Assembly: GCA_018343915.1 (NCBI GenBank)
Contig: JABRWF010000001.1
Location: 1,426,001-1,490,000, forward strand
Length of the DNA: 64,000 nt
Direction of reading: 5' to 3'
DNA from: Agroathelia rolfsii
Lineage: Eukaryota > Basidiomycota > Agaricomycetes > Amylocorticiales > Amylocorticiaceae
In this document: positions 35,552 through 47,747 of the stretch, piece after piece
Layout: the number at the start of each line of letters is the position of its first letter
Position numbering within the stretch: position 1 is the stretch's first letter
Notes under the pieces: model-generated
The model's input: the letters and a program-made list of their open reading frames with translations, nothing else
What the model was told of the DNA's origin: nothing
The model's database searches: none
Made by a program: the position numbers and the translations under genes

Positions 35552-37984
35552 ATGGCTATGAGCAGCGCGAGCAGCTCCAGTGAATATCTTCATTTGCAGA
35601 CATCGGACGTAGAAGAACGAGGAAAGAGTAGAGTCGACCTCCGCCTGGGCAGTACTCAGACTAGTGGCAAGCCAGTTCAATCCTATGCTGCCGACACGCC
35701 GGCATCTCCTCCCAGTGCACATTTACAACGTCCATCCTTATCGCAGCGAAGGAGCTCAGTAACGCCCAAGGAGCGCTTCCGTAACACAGTAAACAAGGTC
35801 ATTCGTCTTCGCCGTGCTACAGCTGCACTAGCTGGTGATTACATCAACAACGGCGTGGGCGCCGAGCCCGGTGTTGACCCCAGACACGAAACGGCATTTC
35901 TGCGGTATGGCCATATCCATGAGGCATGTCAGATCGACGTTGTGGATTATTCTAGCATACGAAGTACACATACACAATTCAACAATAAGGGTCTAGTGAC
36001 CTTCCTGAACGATGTTAGTCGCTGTACGAGGCCGGCATGGGCCAAGGTTCGATGGTTCAATGTAAAAGGTGTCAGCTGGGATGTTGTCAGCTCTCTTGCT
36101 CTAAGATATGGTGTGTCCCAATTTACTGTTAATTTTGCTCATACATAGTCCCAGCACCTGCCTTAGATCTTCATCCTCTTGCCGTTGAAGATGTTTTGCA
36201 TCAGGAAAGGCAGGCACCTAGATCCAAAGCAGATTATTATCCAAGACATTTATTCCTTCGGTAAGTATAACAACTGTAATTACAAGGTGTCTATTGAACC
36301 ATTCCAGGTTGCTATGCCATTCCGTGCCCCGTTTTGATACGGAAAAGATACTGAAAGACGAGTCAGGCGAGCCTCTTCCCCGATCAAGCAGTCCTTCCTT
36401 CATAGATGGCAACGAGGGGTACAGACTTCAGACATTTGCTTCACGTTCCACTAGAGGCGCTGAGTCTGCCGGTACCTTCAATGGGAGCACACTCAGAGGT
36501 AGCATCGATCCAGACTCGCGTTTTTCTACCCATACTGCTGCAAAGCGGGATGGCTATACCAGTGTTCCTACTCAAGAGGCTCGCAACCACCCATCCCCTC
36601 GCATTCTCTTCCAATCCATGTCCTCCAAGATTAGGCCAGCAGTATGTTTAACCTCGTTCTACTAAGAAGTAAACAGCTTACGATAAACATAGGCTCACGA
36701 GAAGCCCGTTGAAGAAATTACCCTTGACGCGTTGAAGCAGAAAGAAGGAGATCGTGTACAAGTCAAGATTGAGCCCATGTACATTTTCCTTCTTCGGGAT
36801 AGTAAGGGAGTTTTAAGACCTACTGCGGACTGTCACTTATGACTATCATAACTAGGCACTGTTATATCTTTCAGCAGTGTTGCTGATACAGAGTTTACGG
36901 CGCCGATCCTAAACCGACTGAGGCAACGCGACACCGGCTTACGCACTTCTGCCGACGCTAGCTTGCTTGTGCAGAGTCTGCTTGACCTTATTGTTGATCA
37001 GGCGTTAGAGGTCGTTGATGAATACCAGGGTACGATTCTTAAATTGGAACAGAGCGTACTTATCCGTCCCAAAATGCAGGCCATCAGGGCGTGTAAGTTG
37101 TCGATGCTTCTTTAATGCTTTGATACATCGCATATTCATCATTATATTTATCAGTGCACATACTCTCTGGCGACCTGATTTTACACAAACGTACTCTTGG
37201 ACCGTTGAAGACAGTCATTTACGGCCTGCGAAGATACGATCTGGACCGATGTGCTGCGCTCATAGACTCGGACCTACTAGCGGCTGGAGAGAAAGTGCAA
37301 GGTTTCATGAGCAGCAAGTCCAAAATTTATTTGGTTTGTTAGCTGCCTTTATCCCCTCTTCATACGCTCATTTCTTTCCATTCATCCAGGCGGATGTACA
37401 CGACCATATGGAGTATATTCTATCTAGCATCGATATGTTTGAGCTTATCGCAGAAAACTTGATCGACTATACCTTTAATGTGAGCGAAGTCTCTCTTGTT
37501 CCTAATCGGACACCTGGGCTGATTGTCATTAAACCTTTCTCAGCTTAAATCTTATGATATGAACGAGGTCATGTTAGTACAAAGGCCATTATTAATTTCT
37601 CAAATCAGTCTAACTCTTTGTGTCCAGGCGAAGGTTAACTTTGTGTACCATCATCTTCCTACCTTTAACTCTCCTCGCTGGTTACTTTGTGAGTTAACAT
37701 CCTCCTTGAAAATACTACTACTAAAAGACACCGGGATCCAGGGCATGAACTTTGCTAGCATGTGGTCTGTCCTAACTCCTGGACATAGCGATGTCATGTT
37801 AGTCTTGCTTCAATCATTGAATCGTCAAGTATTGATAAAAGAATATTGCAGTTATTGGATTATTGCGCTCCCTGTGACTGCTATTATCACTTTCTTGTTC
37901 AGTTATCGCGATCTGGAGAAGATGTGGCATTACATCATGAAGAAAACTGTCGTTTCCAAAACGCTCAAGGGGGCTTCATATTAA
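35552..37984 (+). CDS. CorA-type Mg2+ transporter, copy 2
   Basis: Paralogue of the divergent neighbour. Eleven exons (35552-36110, 36167-36260, 36308-36641, 36693-36801, 36856-37092, 37155-37333, 37390-37479, 37544-37572, 37628-37688, 37742-37797, 37852-37984) give 626 residues. Same landmarks: GVGAEPGVDPR, GHIHEACQIDVVDYSS, KVRWFNVKGVSWD, DLHPLAVEDVL, LHILSGDLILHKRTLGPLK, RRLTLCTIIFLPLTLLAGYF joined to GMNFASMW, and final helix YWIIALPVTAIITFLF. Several intron positions match copy 1, including the one splitting the pore motif between GYF and GMN. The start at 35552 gives MAMSSASS; ATG 35558 is an alternative. Plasma-membrane or vacuolar location is not decidable. Confidence 0.9.
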
Positions 37985-38181
37985 GTTTGTGAAAAGCGGG
38001 TCGATCTTTCCTTGCATTTTTATTGCTGAGCATTGTCTTTCTTTTTCCTTTAAAACTGCCGGTTCTTTTTTGTGGGCATGCGTTGATTTTTTAGATCTGG
38101 GTAGTTTCAGTTTGTTGGCATCTAATGTGAAACTTAGATAACTACATATGATACATTGCTATACGTTCAATTTTGTATAAC

Positions 38182-38974
38182 TTAGGGTACCAATATCTGT
38201 TCTTTCCATTCTTCACCTTCCCTAAAGAATCGTGTCCGTTGGTTGGGTACCTGCTCATAAATCAGACAAACATTTCAATCGTTTGACTTGAAATAAGATT
38301 ACACGTACCTTGCCCAACTCAACATAGTCAACATCCACCGGCTCAATGATCACCATCGCAAAGTTTCCAAACGCAAACTCGACTTGCTTCTTCTCTTCCT
38401 CCGTTTGTGCATCCTCGAGCTTAGGCAGCGTCATCGGCCACTCCTTCGCCTTGTCATAACTTTCCAAGGGGCTCCCAGGTGTGGGCCGGTGCCAACTTGC
38501 ACGCATATGTGCACCCATCGCATTAAACATCTCACGTCTCTTCTGTTCCCAGTCGAGGCCTGGGGGGAAATGCGGCTGGAAGTGAGCATAGGTGGGGTGT
38601 GTTGGTGGGGGTACGAGCGTGGCTCGCCCAGCAACACGGTATTGCTCCTGTGTCTTCTCTGCCCAGAGTGCAAACTCTACAGAGAAGGAATGCACCAGTT
38701 GGGATACTTTAGGAGTGCGGATGTCGGTTGAGGATAGAATTAATGGGTGGGGAGAGGATGATGAAGGAAGATCCACTATGGCACGCACTATGTGCGAGCG
38801 AACGTGCGGCCTATTGAGCGAGTCGGTCGTGGCTAGCTGGATGACTACATGAGTGTCGATGGTACATGAGATTATCAGATGTCGAGAGGCGGTCAAATAG
38901 CTCGGAAACTAACCATTGGATTTGTCCTGCTCAATTACTTTTGTTAAAAGTGTTTTCCAGCGTAATGAGGACAT
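38182..38974 (-). CDS. Pyridoxamine 5'-phosphate oxidase-like FMN-binding protein
   Basis: Three exons (38914-38974, 38309-38844, 38182-38250) give 221 residues. The N-terminus (RWKTLLTKVIEQDKSN, VIQLATTDSLNRPHVRSHIVR) and C-terminus (RTRFFREGEEWKEQILVP) match the Alr4036-type PNPOx/split-barrel family. Members bind FMN; whether this one oxidises pyridoxamine phosphate is unknown. The middle has FALWAEKTQEQYRVAGRATL, the strand-helix that lines the flavin pocket. Proline-rich loop PPPTHPTYAHF is family-typical. Convergent with the upstream CorA gene. Confidence 0.85.
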
Positions 38975-39791
38975 TGGAATAGTATGCAAGTGCCGCGCTG
39001 AGTGGTTGTAATGCAGGAAGATACCGTCAGCTCACTGTGGCTTTAATAGTCGCCGGCCAAGGTCGTCGAGGTTGGCTGGGATGACTCTCAAAATGTGCAT
39101 TACGTCATTTTTGGGCCAAATCTCCGGATCAAAGCTTGCAAATGATCGAGATGCGGAAGCTGATACACGGCAAATTCAGATGATTTGTCTTGCTTAAGCT
39201 AAGAACTCTCGTCTACGTTGGTCAACGTGTTGACACGTTTGACAATACTGATTGTGGGTGGTCATGATAAAATTGATTTACATATGCTCATGAAAATGAC
39301 ACGATTCTTACTAAACTAACCTTTACCTTGAAGAAGGCAATACCACTCGTTTTTGCTGTCCACTAACTGCATTCCTTTTATTTGTGACGAGACTAGGGGA
39401 TCGTTGTCGTGTGTGATGGTGAGCTAAAGATACCACTTGGTATACCTTTTAAGTGTTCAAAGCCGGGAATCCACTATTCATTGTTCCCAAGTCAAGCTTG
39501 GCTATCCGGGTCGTTCTTGACATCTTCCTAAATAAGACTTATTATTCATGCCTGACTGCCAGTGCTAACACCTGTAAAACGATCAAGCCTCAATCCGCGA
39601 AACAGCATAGGAGACAGACCTATGATACTGACGGATACATATTCACTCAACCCTGTAAAGAAACGATGTGATTATTTATTGTCAGTGAATCCGTAGTTAT
39701 CAAAGTATGCATAATTGTCCTTGAAGTGTGAGAAGAAAAAAAGCAATTTCATGAAGCACCAGGCAATATGAAAGAAGTACTAATCAAGACA
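38975..39791. other. Intergenic
   Basis: Spacer between two minus-strand genes. No coding region with family resemblance; short ORFs are not supported. Confidence 0.45.
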
Positions 39792-40541
39792 TCAAAGACC
39801 TGATATGCAGATGGTGTGTCCTAGTTGCAAGTTATCACAGTTAAGACTCTCGCCCTCAGGAGCCGACAAGTTGCGTAGAGACACTTTATGAGAGTGTGCA
39901 ATGTCCCAACAGGTGTCTCCCGTACGAATCCTGTATGGATACGATTGGGGTGCACATGTAGGTGTAACATGTGTTGTCGGCTGCAAGAAGAGGCGCCATG
40001 CAAGAAGAAGGATAACGCAAATAATAAGGAAGAATGGAAGAATGTAACGGTAGGGGGATGTATGTGTCAATGATGAATCGGTGGACGACATGATAGCCTA
40101 TAATGAGGTTAGTACTTGCATCTACACAGAAAAACATATTGCGTGAGACATACCAGCTCCGTGGGCAGGGGTGTATAACCATCCTTGCGGCCTCCTCGAG
40201 TTGACTGAGATTCTAGATCCTCGTTCTCTGGAGATCCATCCATTGCCCATTGACTTTGGTCTGTACCTGGAATCATAAGCATAATAGGTCAGACATGATT
40301 CACCATGAGGAAGATCCTTTTACATTTTGTCAGTTCGCCATATTCCGCTCCCTCCGGGCCTTTCCAAAGTGTGCCGTCAGCATCTTTGAAGAAATAGCAT
40401 CCAGAATCGGCATCATAGCCGACTCGGCGAAAGCCTTCTGGTAGGCGATGTTCATCCTAGAGCAGGTAGCATGCTTAGCAAAAGAGAATATAGACCAGAG
40501 CAAGTGTGGGTAACCTCGTCATATTGTGTCCATCGGCCCAT
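39792..40541 (-). CDS. Single-pass membrane protein with C-terminal LysM domain
   Basis: Four exons (40515-40541, 40324-40456, 40154-40266, 39792-40097) give 192 residues. The N-terminal part (MGRWTQYDE joined to DEHRLPEGFRRVGYDADSG) is a conserved basidiomycete motif. One transmembrane helix (YILPFFLIICVILLLAW) follows, then a LysM module near the C-terminus (YRIRTGDTCWDIAHSHKVS ... NLQLGHTICI). LysM modules bind chitin or peptidoglycan-type glycans. The lack of a signal peptide and the late helix suggest a type II protein with LysM outside or in the lumen (inference). It is divergent from malic enzyme, with 195 bp between starts. Confidence 0.82.
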
Positions 40542-40736
40542 GTCTTGGTGAAAGTGGTATTGGTCCTGCCAGTCTGACCCCGTAGGGGCGTTGTGCTGGG
40601 GGCCTGCTTTATTCCACAACTGGCACCGCCACTTGATGCAGCCACATTACATAAGTGGGCTTATCATGCCACACGCGCAACCAGACGGTATGACGTCGGA
40701 AGCCAGTACAGTTCATCATCATGATCAGGTCTATGG

Positions 40737-43158
40737 ATGATGGATTTCGAAACCGATGGGAGGCTATATCAGGCTGCCACTGAGTTTAGTCAAGAGTCGC
40801 CTCATCTTTTATCACCCCCTCAGAATAGTATGCCCAAAAGAAACTCCGTATATCATGTTGCCCTCCGTGGTGCAGAAATCCTCACCTCGCCCAAATGGAA
40901 CAAAGGAACTGCATTTACGCTAGACGAGCGTAAAGCATTTGGTCTGAGAGGACGGTTGCCTTACCAAATTGATGATATTGATCAGCAATGTGCTCGGTAT
41001 GTGGATACCATTTGGGCTATGAGTAGCATCATGATATCAACCATCTCTGTAGTGCCTATGAACAGCTTCAGACCAGAGAAACTCCGATCCGCAAGAATTC
41101 TTTTTTGCAGGTATGCTATTCCATATTCATAAATCAGTGCTCTTACGATTACTCCTTGCATCTAGAGCTTGAAAGATCAGAACTGGGTCTTATACTATAA
41201 CCTCATTTCACGTCACTTGCGCGAACTCATCCCCATCATATACACGCCTACCGAGGTGATAGCATACACGTATTACGAAACCATATACTGAGCGATATAT
41301 CCTATATCAAGGCCGATGCCATTGCCAGCTATTCTCACCTCTTCAGACGCTCAGAAGGAATGTACCTATCTTTTCCACATATGGAGACTATGGAAGAGGA
41401 TTTCCTTGAACAAACCAAGGGACGCAGTCTCGACCTCATAGTCTGTAGTGACGCGGAGGCCATCCTTGGCATTGGTGATCAAGGTGTTGGCGGTATTGGT
41501 GTCAGTCCTGTCACACATTTTCAAGCTAGAATGATGCTGAGATAGCCGCGGATCTGATAGATCTCAACGGCCAAAGCTGCAATCTACACGTATGTATTCA
41601 TATTGTGTAAATAGAATTGGAACTAACATAACTTAGGCTAATTGGTGGCATGGACCCATCGCGTACACTCCCGGTCGTTCTCGATGTTGGTACAAACAAT
41701 AGAGACCTCTTGGAAGATTATCTCTACGTTGTAAGTGCATATTTTGGGTCTCACTCTTGGGGATACTAATATACGCCTAGGGATGGCCCCAAGATCGCGT
41801 TTCTGGAAAGGACTATGACGAGTTTGTTGAAAAGTTGGTCTCTCTTCCTTCTAACTTGTACATAGAAATTCAGCAAGACTTCCCTATCTAGGTTCGTGAA
41901 TATAGTTCGCAAATATCATCCCCACTCTTTGCTGCATTTCGAAGACTTTGGTGTCTCGAACGCTAGAAGACTTTTGGACCTGTACCGGGACAAGCATGCC
42001 GTTTTCAATGATGATATGTAAGGATAGTTAGTACACTTCTTTAATTTCGAAACTAATAAGCACATTTTTTAGTCAAGGGACCGGTGCTGTGACTCTGGCG
42101 GGCATTATGGCAGCTATAGGTGTCACAAAGTCCACACTTGCTGATCAGCGCTTCATCATTTATGGAGCGGGATCCGCTGGTCTTGGGATAGCTTGTCAGC
42201 TGCGCGATGCCATCATCAAATCCCATCCCGAAGTTACCCTCGAACAGGCATCCAAACAATTTTGGCTTATTGATAAATATGGTTTAGTCTGGAAGGGCTT
42301 GGGAGACGAGAGGATTCGCAAGGACGTTCGGGAGTTTAAGCGACTTGAAGATGAATGGGAGCAAGCCGAAAAGGTGGATAAGAGGAGCATTGGACTGCTT
42401 GAAGTAGTGAAGCGAGTGAAACCGACGGTGCTCATTGGATGTTCAACTCACGCCGGCGCCTTCACGAAAGAGATTATCGAGACAATGGCCAAAGGGTGCG
42501 CAAATATTGACATTTTTATGGCTTTTTGATCGCCAAATTGGTATTACAGAGTTGATCGACCTATCATATTCCCTTTGAGCAATCCGAGTCGGTTGGTCGA
42601 AGTAGACCCCAAGGATGCCAATGACTGGACCAATGGCAAAGCGCTAATGGCTACTGGAAGTCCATTCCCACCCGCAAAGATGCCAAATGGAAAAGACTAC
42701 ATGTAAGCATTGTGGGGCTTGGATTTATGACACCAGTGGCTGAACTCGATTCTCTCCTAGAATCGCCGAGTGCAACAGTAAGTACTTCTTTGGCGATTAA
42801 AATAATCTCTTTGCTTGAATTCTCAATCTTTGTAGATGCTCTGATCTACCCTGGCCTTGGTCTAGGTGCCATACTCGCTCAATCGCGTACCGTCACAGAC
42901 ACCATGATCATTGCGGGCGCGCGTCGTCTTGCATCACTCTCGCCTGCTCTCAAAGATCCTGACGACGCGCTTTTGCCTGATTTTGCCGATTCGCCCGAGG
43001 TTAACTTTGAAGTGTCCATCGCTGTCGCCGAGCAAGCGATCGAAGAAGGAAGTGCAGGTGTAGATTGGAAGAAAGAAGATGTTAGAGCTCATGCCGAAGA
43101 GAAGCGATGGATCCCAGAATACGGGGACTATGTATATGACCCCCAAGGTGAAATTTAA
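40737..43158 (+). CDS. NAD-dependent malic enzyme
   Basis: Oxidatively decarboxylates malate to pyruvate. Twelve exons (40737-40996, 41053-41110, 41166-41255, 41312-41500, 41561-41589, 41637-41730, 41781-41833, 41892-42017, 42073-42495, 42550-42702, 42761-42777, 42836-43158) give 604 residues. Signatures: [87 protein letters not shown], the dinucleotide fold [11 protein letters not shown], and [17 protein letters not shown]. Exon 11 is 17 nt. The intron before 41312 ends CAAG. No mitochondrial presequence is evident at this start; an unseen upstream exon could exist. Confidence 0.93.
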
Positions 43159-43382
43159 CATGCTTGTATAGTAGCTTTAGAATTGTAGATAAAGGGCTGC
43201 GAAAACATACTGTAACTTACCTGAGTTTGAACTTCATTTGCTATTATTTCGATATCTTTATACTTTTCAATATGCTGGAATTGAGAAGTAAACTAACGTA
43301 CTCAAATACAAACACAAAGACGGGGTATCAGTGGTATAAAACGGTAAAGCATGTTATACAAAATTATGGATGTTCACGCTGT

Positions 43383-45197
43383 TTAAGCCTGCGTTTGGGG
43401 CGAGTCGCCGTATGTAACATCATATCGCGGCACGGCTAATATGTACCTGTCAAGAGCATAGTACAGTGCTTCCCACATGGTTCTTAGACGCTTCAACTTC
43501 ATTTCAAACATCTATTGTGAGAGTCGAAGTTTGTCCATATTAAGAAAAGGGCGAGGAGGGGGAAGTGATTTGCATACCAGCGGAGAAGTCCTGTCCTGAC
43601 CCATATCTTCGAGAAGAGCACGTATTGCGGCCGCGTCGGCCATCAACTGTGTAGAGAATGTTCATAATTTAGAATGGCAGTGCATGCTACCCGTAATTGA
43701 GCAATCAAAGCTTACCAGACGCCAAATTTGCTGTATGCTGATTAGTTTTCTGGTAACATCATCAAAAATCGCATCCAAATTGGCTATTTGTCTTTCAAAT
43801 TTCTCATCATTTACTCCTAAGTCATCCCTAAGAACTTGGAGCTGCTTTTGAAGGTCCTTTATTTCCTGCCTCTTATCTTCAAAAGGTTATGAGCAAGTGT
43901 TAATAAGAACATCAGTGGAGATTACCTTTCAATTCTTCAGCATTTTTCTGGGCAGCTACTCCTACGTTATATGCCAAGACACTGATGCCCACGCCCTGCC
44001 CAATTTGAGGGACACAATAGAAGTGAGCTGAGGAAATGACTCACAAGAAATGTGATGCAGGCGGCTGGTGCTAGTGCAATTAGGCCGTGTAATGCAGCAA
44101 AGCATTGGACTCCGGTAGCCGCTATACCGCTTATAACCTTTCCACTCGAATCAAAGGTACCATGAATAACGTTCCAACATCTCGTGACCTGAGTCATAGA
44201 ATGAGTTTTGTTCAATCGAAGAGGATGATGAAGAAAAAAAGATACAAATTGAGATAATCTGCATGACAGTTAGCTGGATTGGTCCCTTCAAGTTTCGACA
44301 TTGGTATTGGATACACACTTGCCTTTCTAGTTCAGTCTCGAGGCGCTGGATTCGCTCTTTGAGATCATCTATTTCCTTTTTAGCTTCAGTTCGTTTCTGA
44401 ACGTATTGAGATTTAACCCCGCTGGCCAATCTTTGTCGAAAGCCTGCTATGTCCACAGAGAGTCGGCGAAACCGGAGTTCTGTCTCCTCTCCTTCTTGCC
44501 CGGATCCACTTAGATACTAATAACCATAGAGAATCAGTGCTCGTGTAGGTTCAATGGTGAGAAACAAAATAGATATAATACGTCTACAAAGGATTTCACT
44601 TCATCCTTCTTAACCTGGAGACTTCTTTGCGGCTCTTCAAGAATGGGAATGAGATCACGGGTTAGATCTAGAATTGTGAAATTGGTGCACTAATTTTGCA
44701 TGGTGGAGCTGGTAAAACACACAATCGATACCATTCTTGAGCTGGACTGCAGTTTTTTGAGACCCTAAAAACAGAGTCGTATATTCCTGATTTATTCCAG
44801 TTCAAATTCGTGCATCAGTACTATGTTCCATGCAGGCGATCAAACCGGGCATGAGTATAACAAATGAACACACAGTGTGCAATGCTTGCCACCGTTCCGG
44901 ATACCGCTCATTTTCAATTAGTAAGCCATCTCGACTGAATGCCTGGATAGTCCATCCTATCTGAGCAAATTCGCCTTCAAGGGCCACGCTTGTCTCCGCG
45001 AGCTTGTCAATCTCCTTTCCGATAGCAGTACGGGTTGATTCATTCTGCATCTCCTTAACAATTGCCTCTTGTATTTCATTGTGGACTCGGAATTGCGAGT
45101 TGGACTCCAAGTTTTGTGTCTGTCCGACTTTGATATCCCTACAAGTTGCTATGGAACGAGTGCTCGGTGTTCTGGTGTTTCGGATAATTTCTGTCAT
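43383..45197 (-). CDS. Helical protein with a hydrophobic hairpin between coiled coils, pore-forming-toxin-like architecture
   Basis: Ten exons (44874-45197, 44732-44786, 44582-44667, 44317-44516, 44246-44258, 44045-44188, 43926-43995, 43716-43876, 43578-43646, 43383-43511) give 416 residues; no named family recognised. The order is amphipathic helices, a coiled coil (AKKEIDDLKERIQRLETEL), a roughly 45-residue apolar stretch (from GKVISGIAATG through LIALAPAACITFL to GVGISVLAYNVG), a second coiled coil (RQEIKDLQKQLQVLRDDLG), then helices ending IWRLLMADAAAIRALLEDM and MWEALYYALDRY. A helical bundle with one central apolar hairpin is the layout of ClyA/Hbl/xenorhabdolysin-type alpha pore-forming proteins; that link is inference. 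No signal peptide. The paired gene lies divergently upstream. Confidence 0.62.
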
Positions 45198-45498
45198 CTT
45201 CTAAATCTGGTCTAGTCATTATACCATGATTGCGCAGAATACGACTTGATACATACAATATGGGAAACTTTTCGGCTTTTTGCACTGCTTGTTGATACTA
45301 AGAGTCGAGGATAGCACGATGGCTCTGGGTCTATCTGAAGGTGACCAGGGATGTCGCTGCGCAGCCAGTATGTTTAACACTTGGGCTGACTTTTTCTTTT
45401 GTGTTTAGCGATGATAGCTAGTCCATGACGACTCATGGCTTCAGCATGTTTGGGCGCTAGTGGCATGATCCGACGTTGATACTACCAAAATCAGTTAG

Positions 45499-45803
45499 TT
45501 ATTCCAAAGACGGCATGATGAATGGCGCCTGTTTGCCCTTTGATTGATATATACTCATCGAAAAAGTGTATATGGATGCATCATCCTGGGTCTCGGTAAA
45601 CAGCCGATCACCTTTCTCCTGATAATGATGCAATCGCCTCGCAGGTTCAACGTTTGCTGCTTGTTTAGCTAACTCTATGTACCGGAATGAAAAAAAAAAA
45701 ACATACCGACATGATCGCATTTTTCATTAGCGATTCTAAACTTTCCGGATAGGACACATGTTTCCTTGAGTAGAGCTTCATGCAAACAACGGCGCCTCAA
45801 CAT
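45499..45803 (-). CDS. Doubtful small hypothetical protein
   Basis: A possible two-exon frame (45707-45803, 45499-45674) would encode 90 residues (MLRRRCLHEALLKE... ending FIMPSLE) with amphipathic helices. Its intron would be only 32 nt (GTATGT, T-run, CATAG), shorter than any other here, and no family is recognised. It lies in the spacer between the two helical genes and could be an artefact. Confidence 0.25.
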
Positions 45804-45992
45804 CGCCTAAGCCGCCGTTCCTCCTGGCCTTTATATTCATACCTTTCAAACTCAACGACCTCGCGTATATCACGCACGTAACGCGCAATAGCAATGCGCC
45901 CTCCACTAATAGTAACCAGGCCGTCATCCTGCATATGTGATCCTCAGACTCCCCCTCCCAGCCTTGTTAGACTGCACATACCATCTAGCAGG

Positions 45993-47485
45993 ATGTCAGA
46001 CGACATCTCCAATAACCTCTCCAATCCATTCCCTCCCGATTACACCCAGAATGTCAGCCCAGACGACCTCAAGTCGACAATCCAACAGATATTGCAAGTT
46101 GATGAGGACTTGAGTAAAGTGGGGGAGACTGTTTGCTTGGTCTTCCCCAACGTGGAGTTAGCTAAAGCTCACCGCCCGGAATTGGATAAAGCCATTTCAA
46201 TATGCCAACAGGTTTATTCTCTGTCTATATCTGGGGATGTGCATTAATGCTCGCAGAGCTTTTTCGACTATCTCAGTGCGTCGCGTGGGTCCGCAACAAA
46301 ACTACGGACAGCCATACAAGGTTATTTCATTCTAATTTATATTTGATTGAGATTTTGAAACAATATCAGGATTCGTTGGGGACATTATACCCCTGCTTAC
46401 GATGAAAGACTTGCCGCCTGATGAACTCCTTGCAGAAGTCAGATCTGCATCAGATTATGTAGGAGTCGCGCTCTTGGTGTTTGTAACAGACGCAGTAATC
46501 GAGACACTACATAGATAAGCACCCTGGCCGAACAGGAAAAAAGGCAAGTTACCCTGGAGTCGGATCGTATGAAGGGTGACCTAGATCACCTGCGATTATG
46601 GTTGGAGACGACCAAGTCTCAGATAACTGAGTTAAAGCCGGCACCGGGTGTCAATCAGACTATAGCATGTCAATATATCGAACAAGACCATCACGATCCA
46701 TGTAACAAACAGAGCAAGTGTGTCGGTTATCGGTAAAACTGCTTTATTATGTCCTATTCATATTTTTTTCAGGTCAAGAATGTCACTTTCCTACCTTTGG
46801 AGAGCGACAGGACTTTCGGTCAGCGCCTCCGCCCACGATTGTGTACTATGTCCCTGAATAAACCTTTAGAATAGTAAATCAGGAAAGAGCAAAACAAAAA
46901 GTTCTGACCATTCCGATGAGGTCCGCAGTTTTTGCACTGTTGTCTATGAGATACTGAACCCGTACGATTTAACAATTCAAAGCATGGACCAGGCCATCCT
47001 TCTAACCCTTCCGTTTTGGATATGAAACACAAGAACACTCCTGATAAACCGGGAGCTTCGACGACCGAGTTACATGAACCAAATCTCCTGCTGAAAGAGC
47101 GGGAAACGCAGATCACCAATATTATCAATGACTGGGACGGAATAGTGTCGAAATCGGGTTATTTTCCGTTTATATGGGAAAAGGTGAATTGAATCGTTGA
47201 TGAATCTTGACTAAACGATGCTAAACTCTCTGCACATATTCAACAGCTTCATGACGATGCTTGTGAATTAGTGCGTTATGTATCCCAGAACAATCAAGCA
47301 TTGTTAGCGGGAGACGTTGCGGTCAGTTCAATTAAAGCACCCCATTTTTTCCTGTTTGACATCTTTTGTAGTTGCAAGAACGCATCGCAAAAGGTTCTGA
47401 GATGTACAAGGCAATAGCACAAACGCTGGACTATTATACACTACAAGTTCATGTAAGGAGTCGTGTTGGCTCACCTACTCCATAA
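45993..47485 (+). CDS. Helical protein related to the divergent neighbour
   Basis: Nine exons (45993-46211, 46257-46320, 46370-46437, 46515-46719, 46773-46818, 46875-46920, 46983-47183, 47247-47321, 47372-47485) give 345 residues; no named family. Two regions line up with the divergent gene. In the first, SATKLRTAIQGFVGDIIPLL matches KTAVQLKNDLTRDLIPILE there. In the second, FIWEKLHDDACELVRYVSQN...MYKAIAQTLDYY matches IWRLLMADAAAIRALLEDM...MWEALYYALDRY. The neighbour's long apolar hairpin is absent; in its place is a charged loop with a CNKQSKCQEC motif. The alignment was made by eye. Exons 4-6 were chosen by frame and are the weakest. Function unknown. Confidence 0.55.
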
Positions 47486-47747
47486 TCCAGAAACATCTCA
47501 TCTAGTTGTAATTCGTTGGACGTTTCGCTGTTTGATACTACATGATTTATAAATGCTTCCTATATATCTTATGTATCCTACTTGTGTTGGGAAACTACGC
47601 TGGTCTCATGAATAGTGCGAGCAGCGCAACAGAAATACCTGGGTGTATGCATTAAGAAATTCATTATATTAATACTCGCAGCGTTGACTTACTCGTGTGT
47701 TTTACATTGCGCGCTTCCTGTACTGGCTTTTTCCGAGCGAGTCCCAT

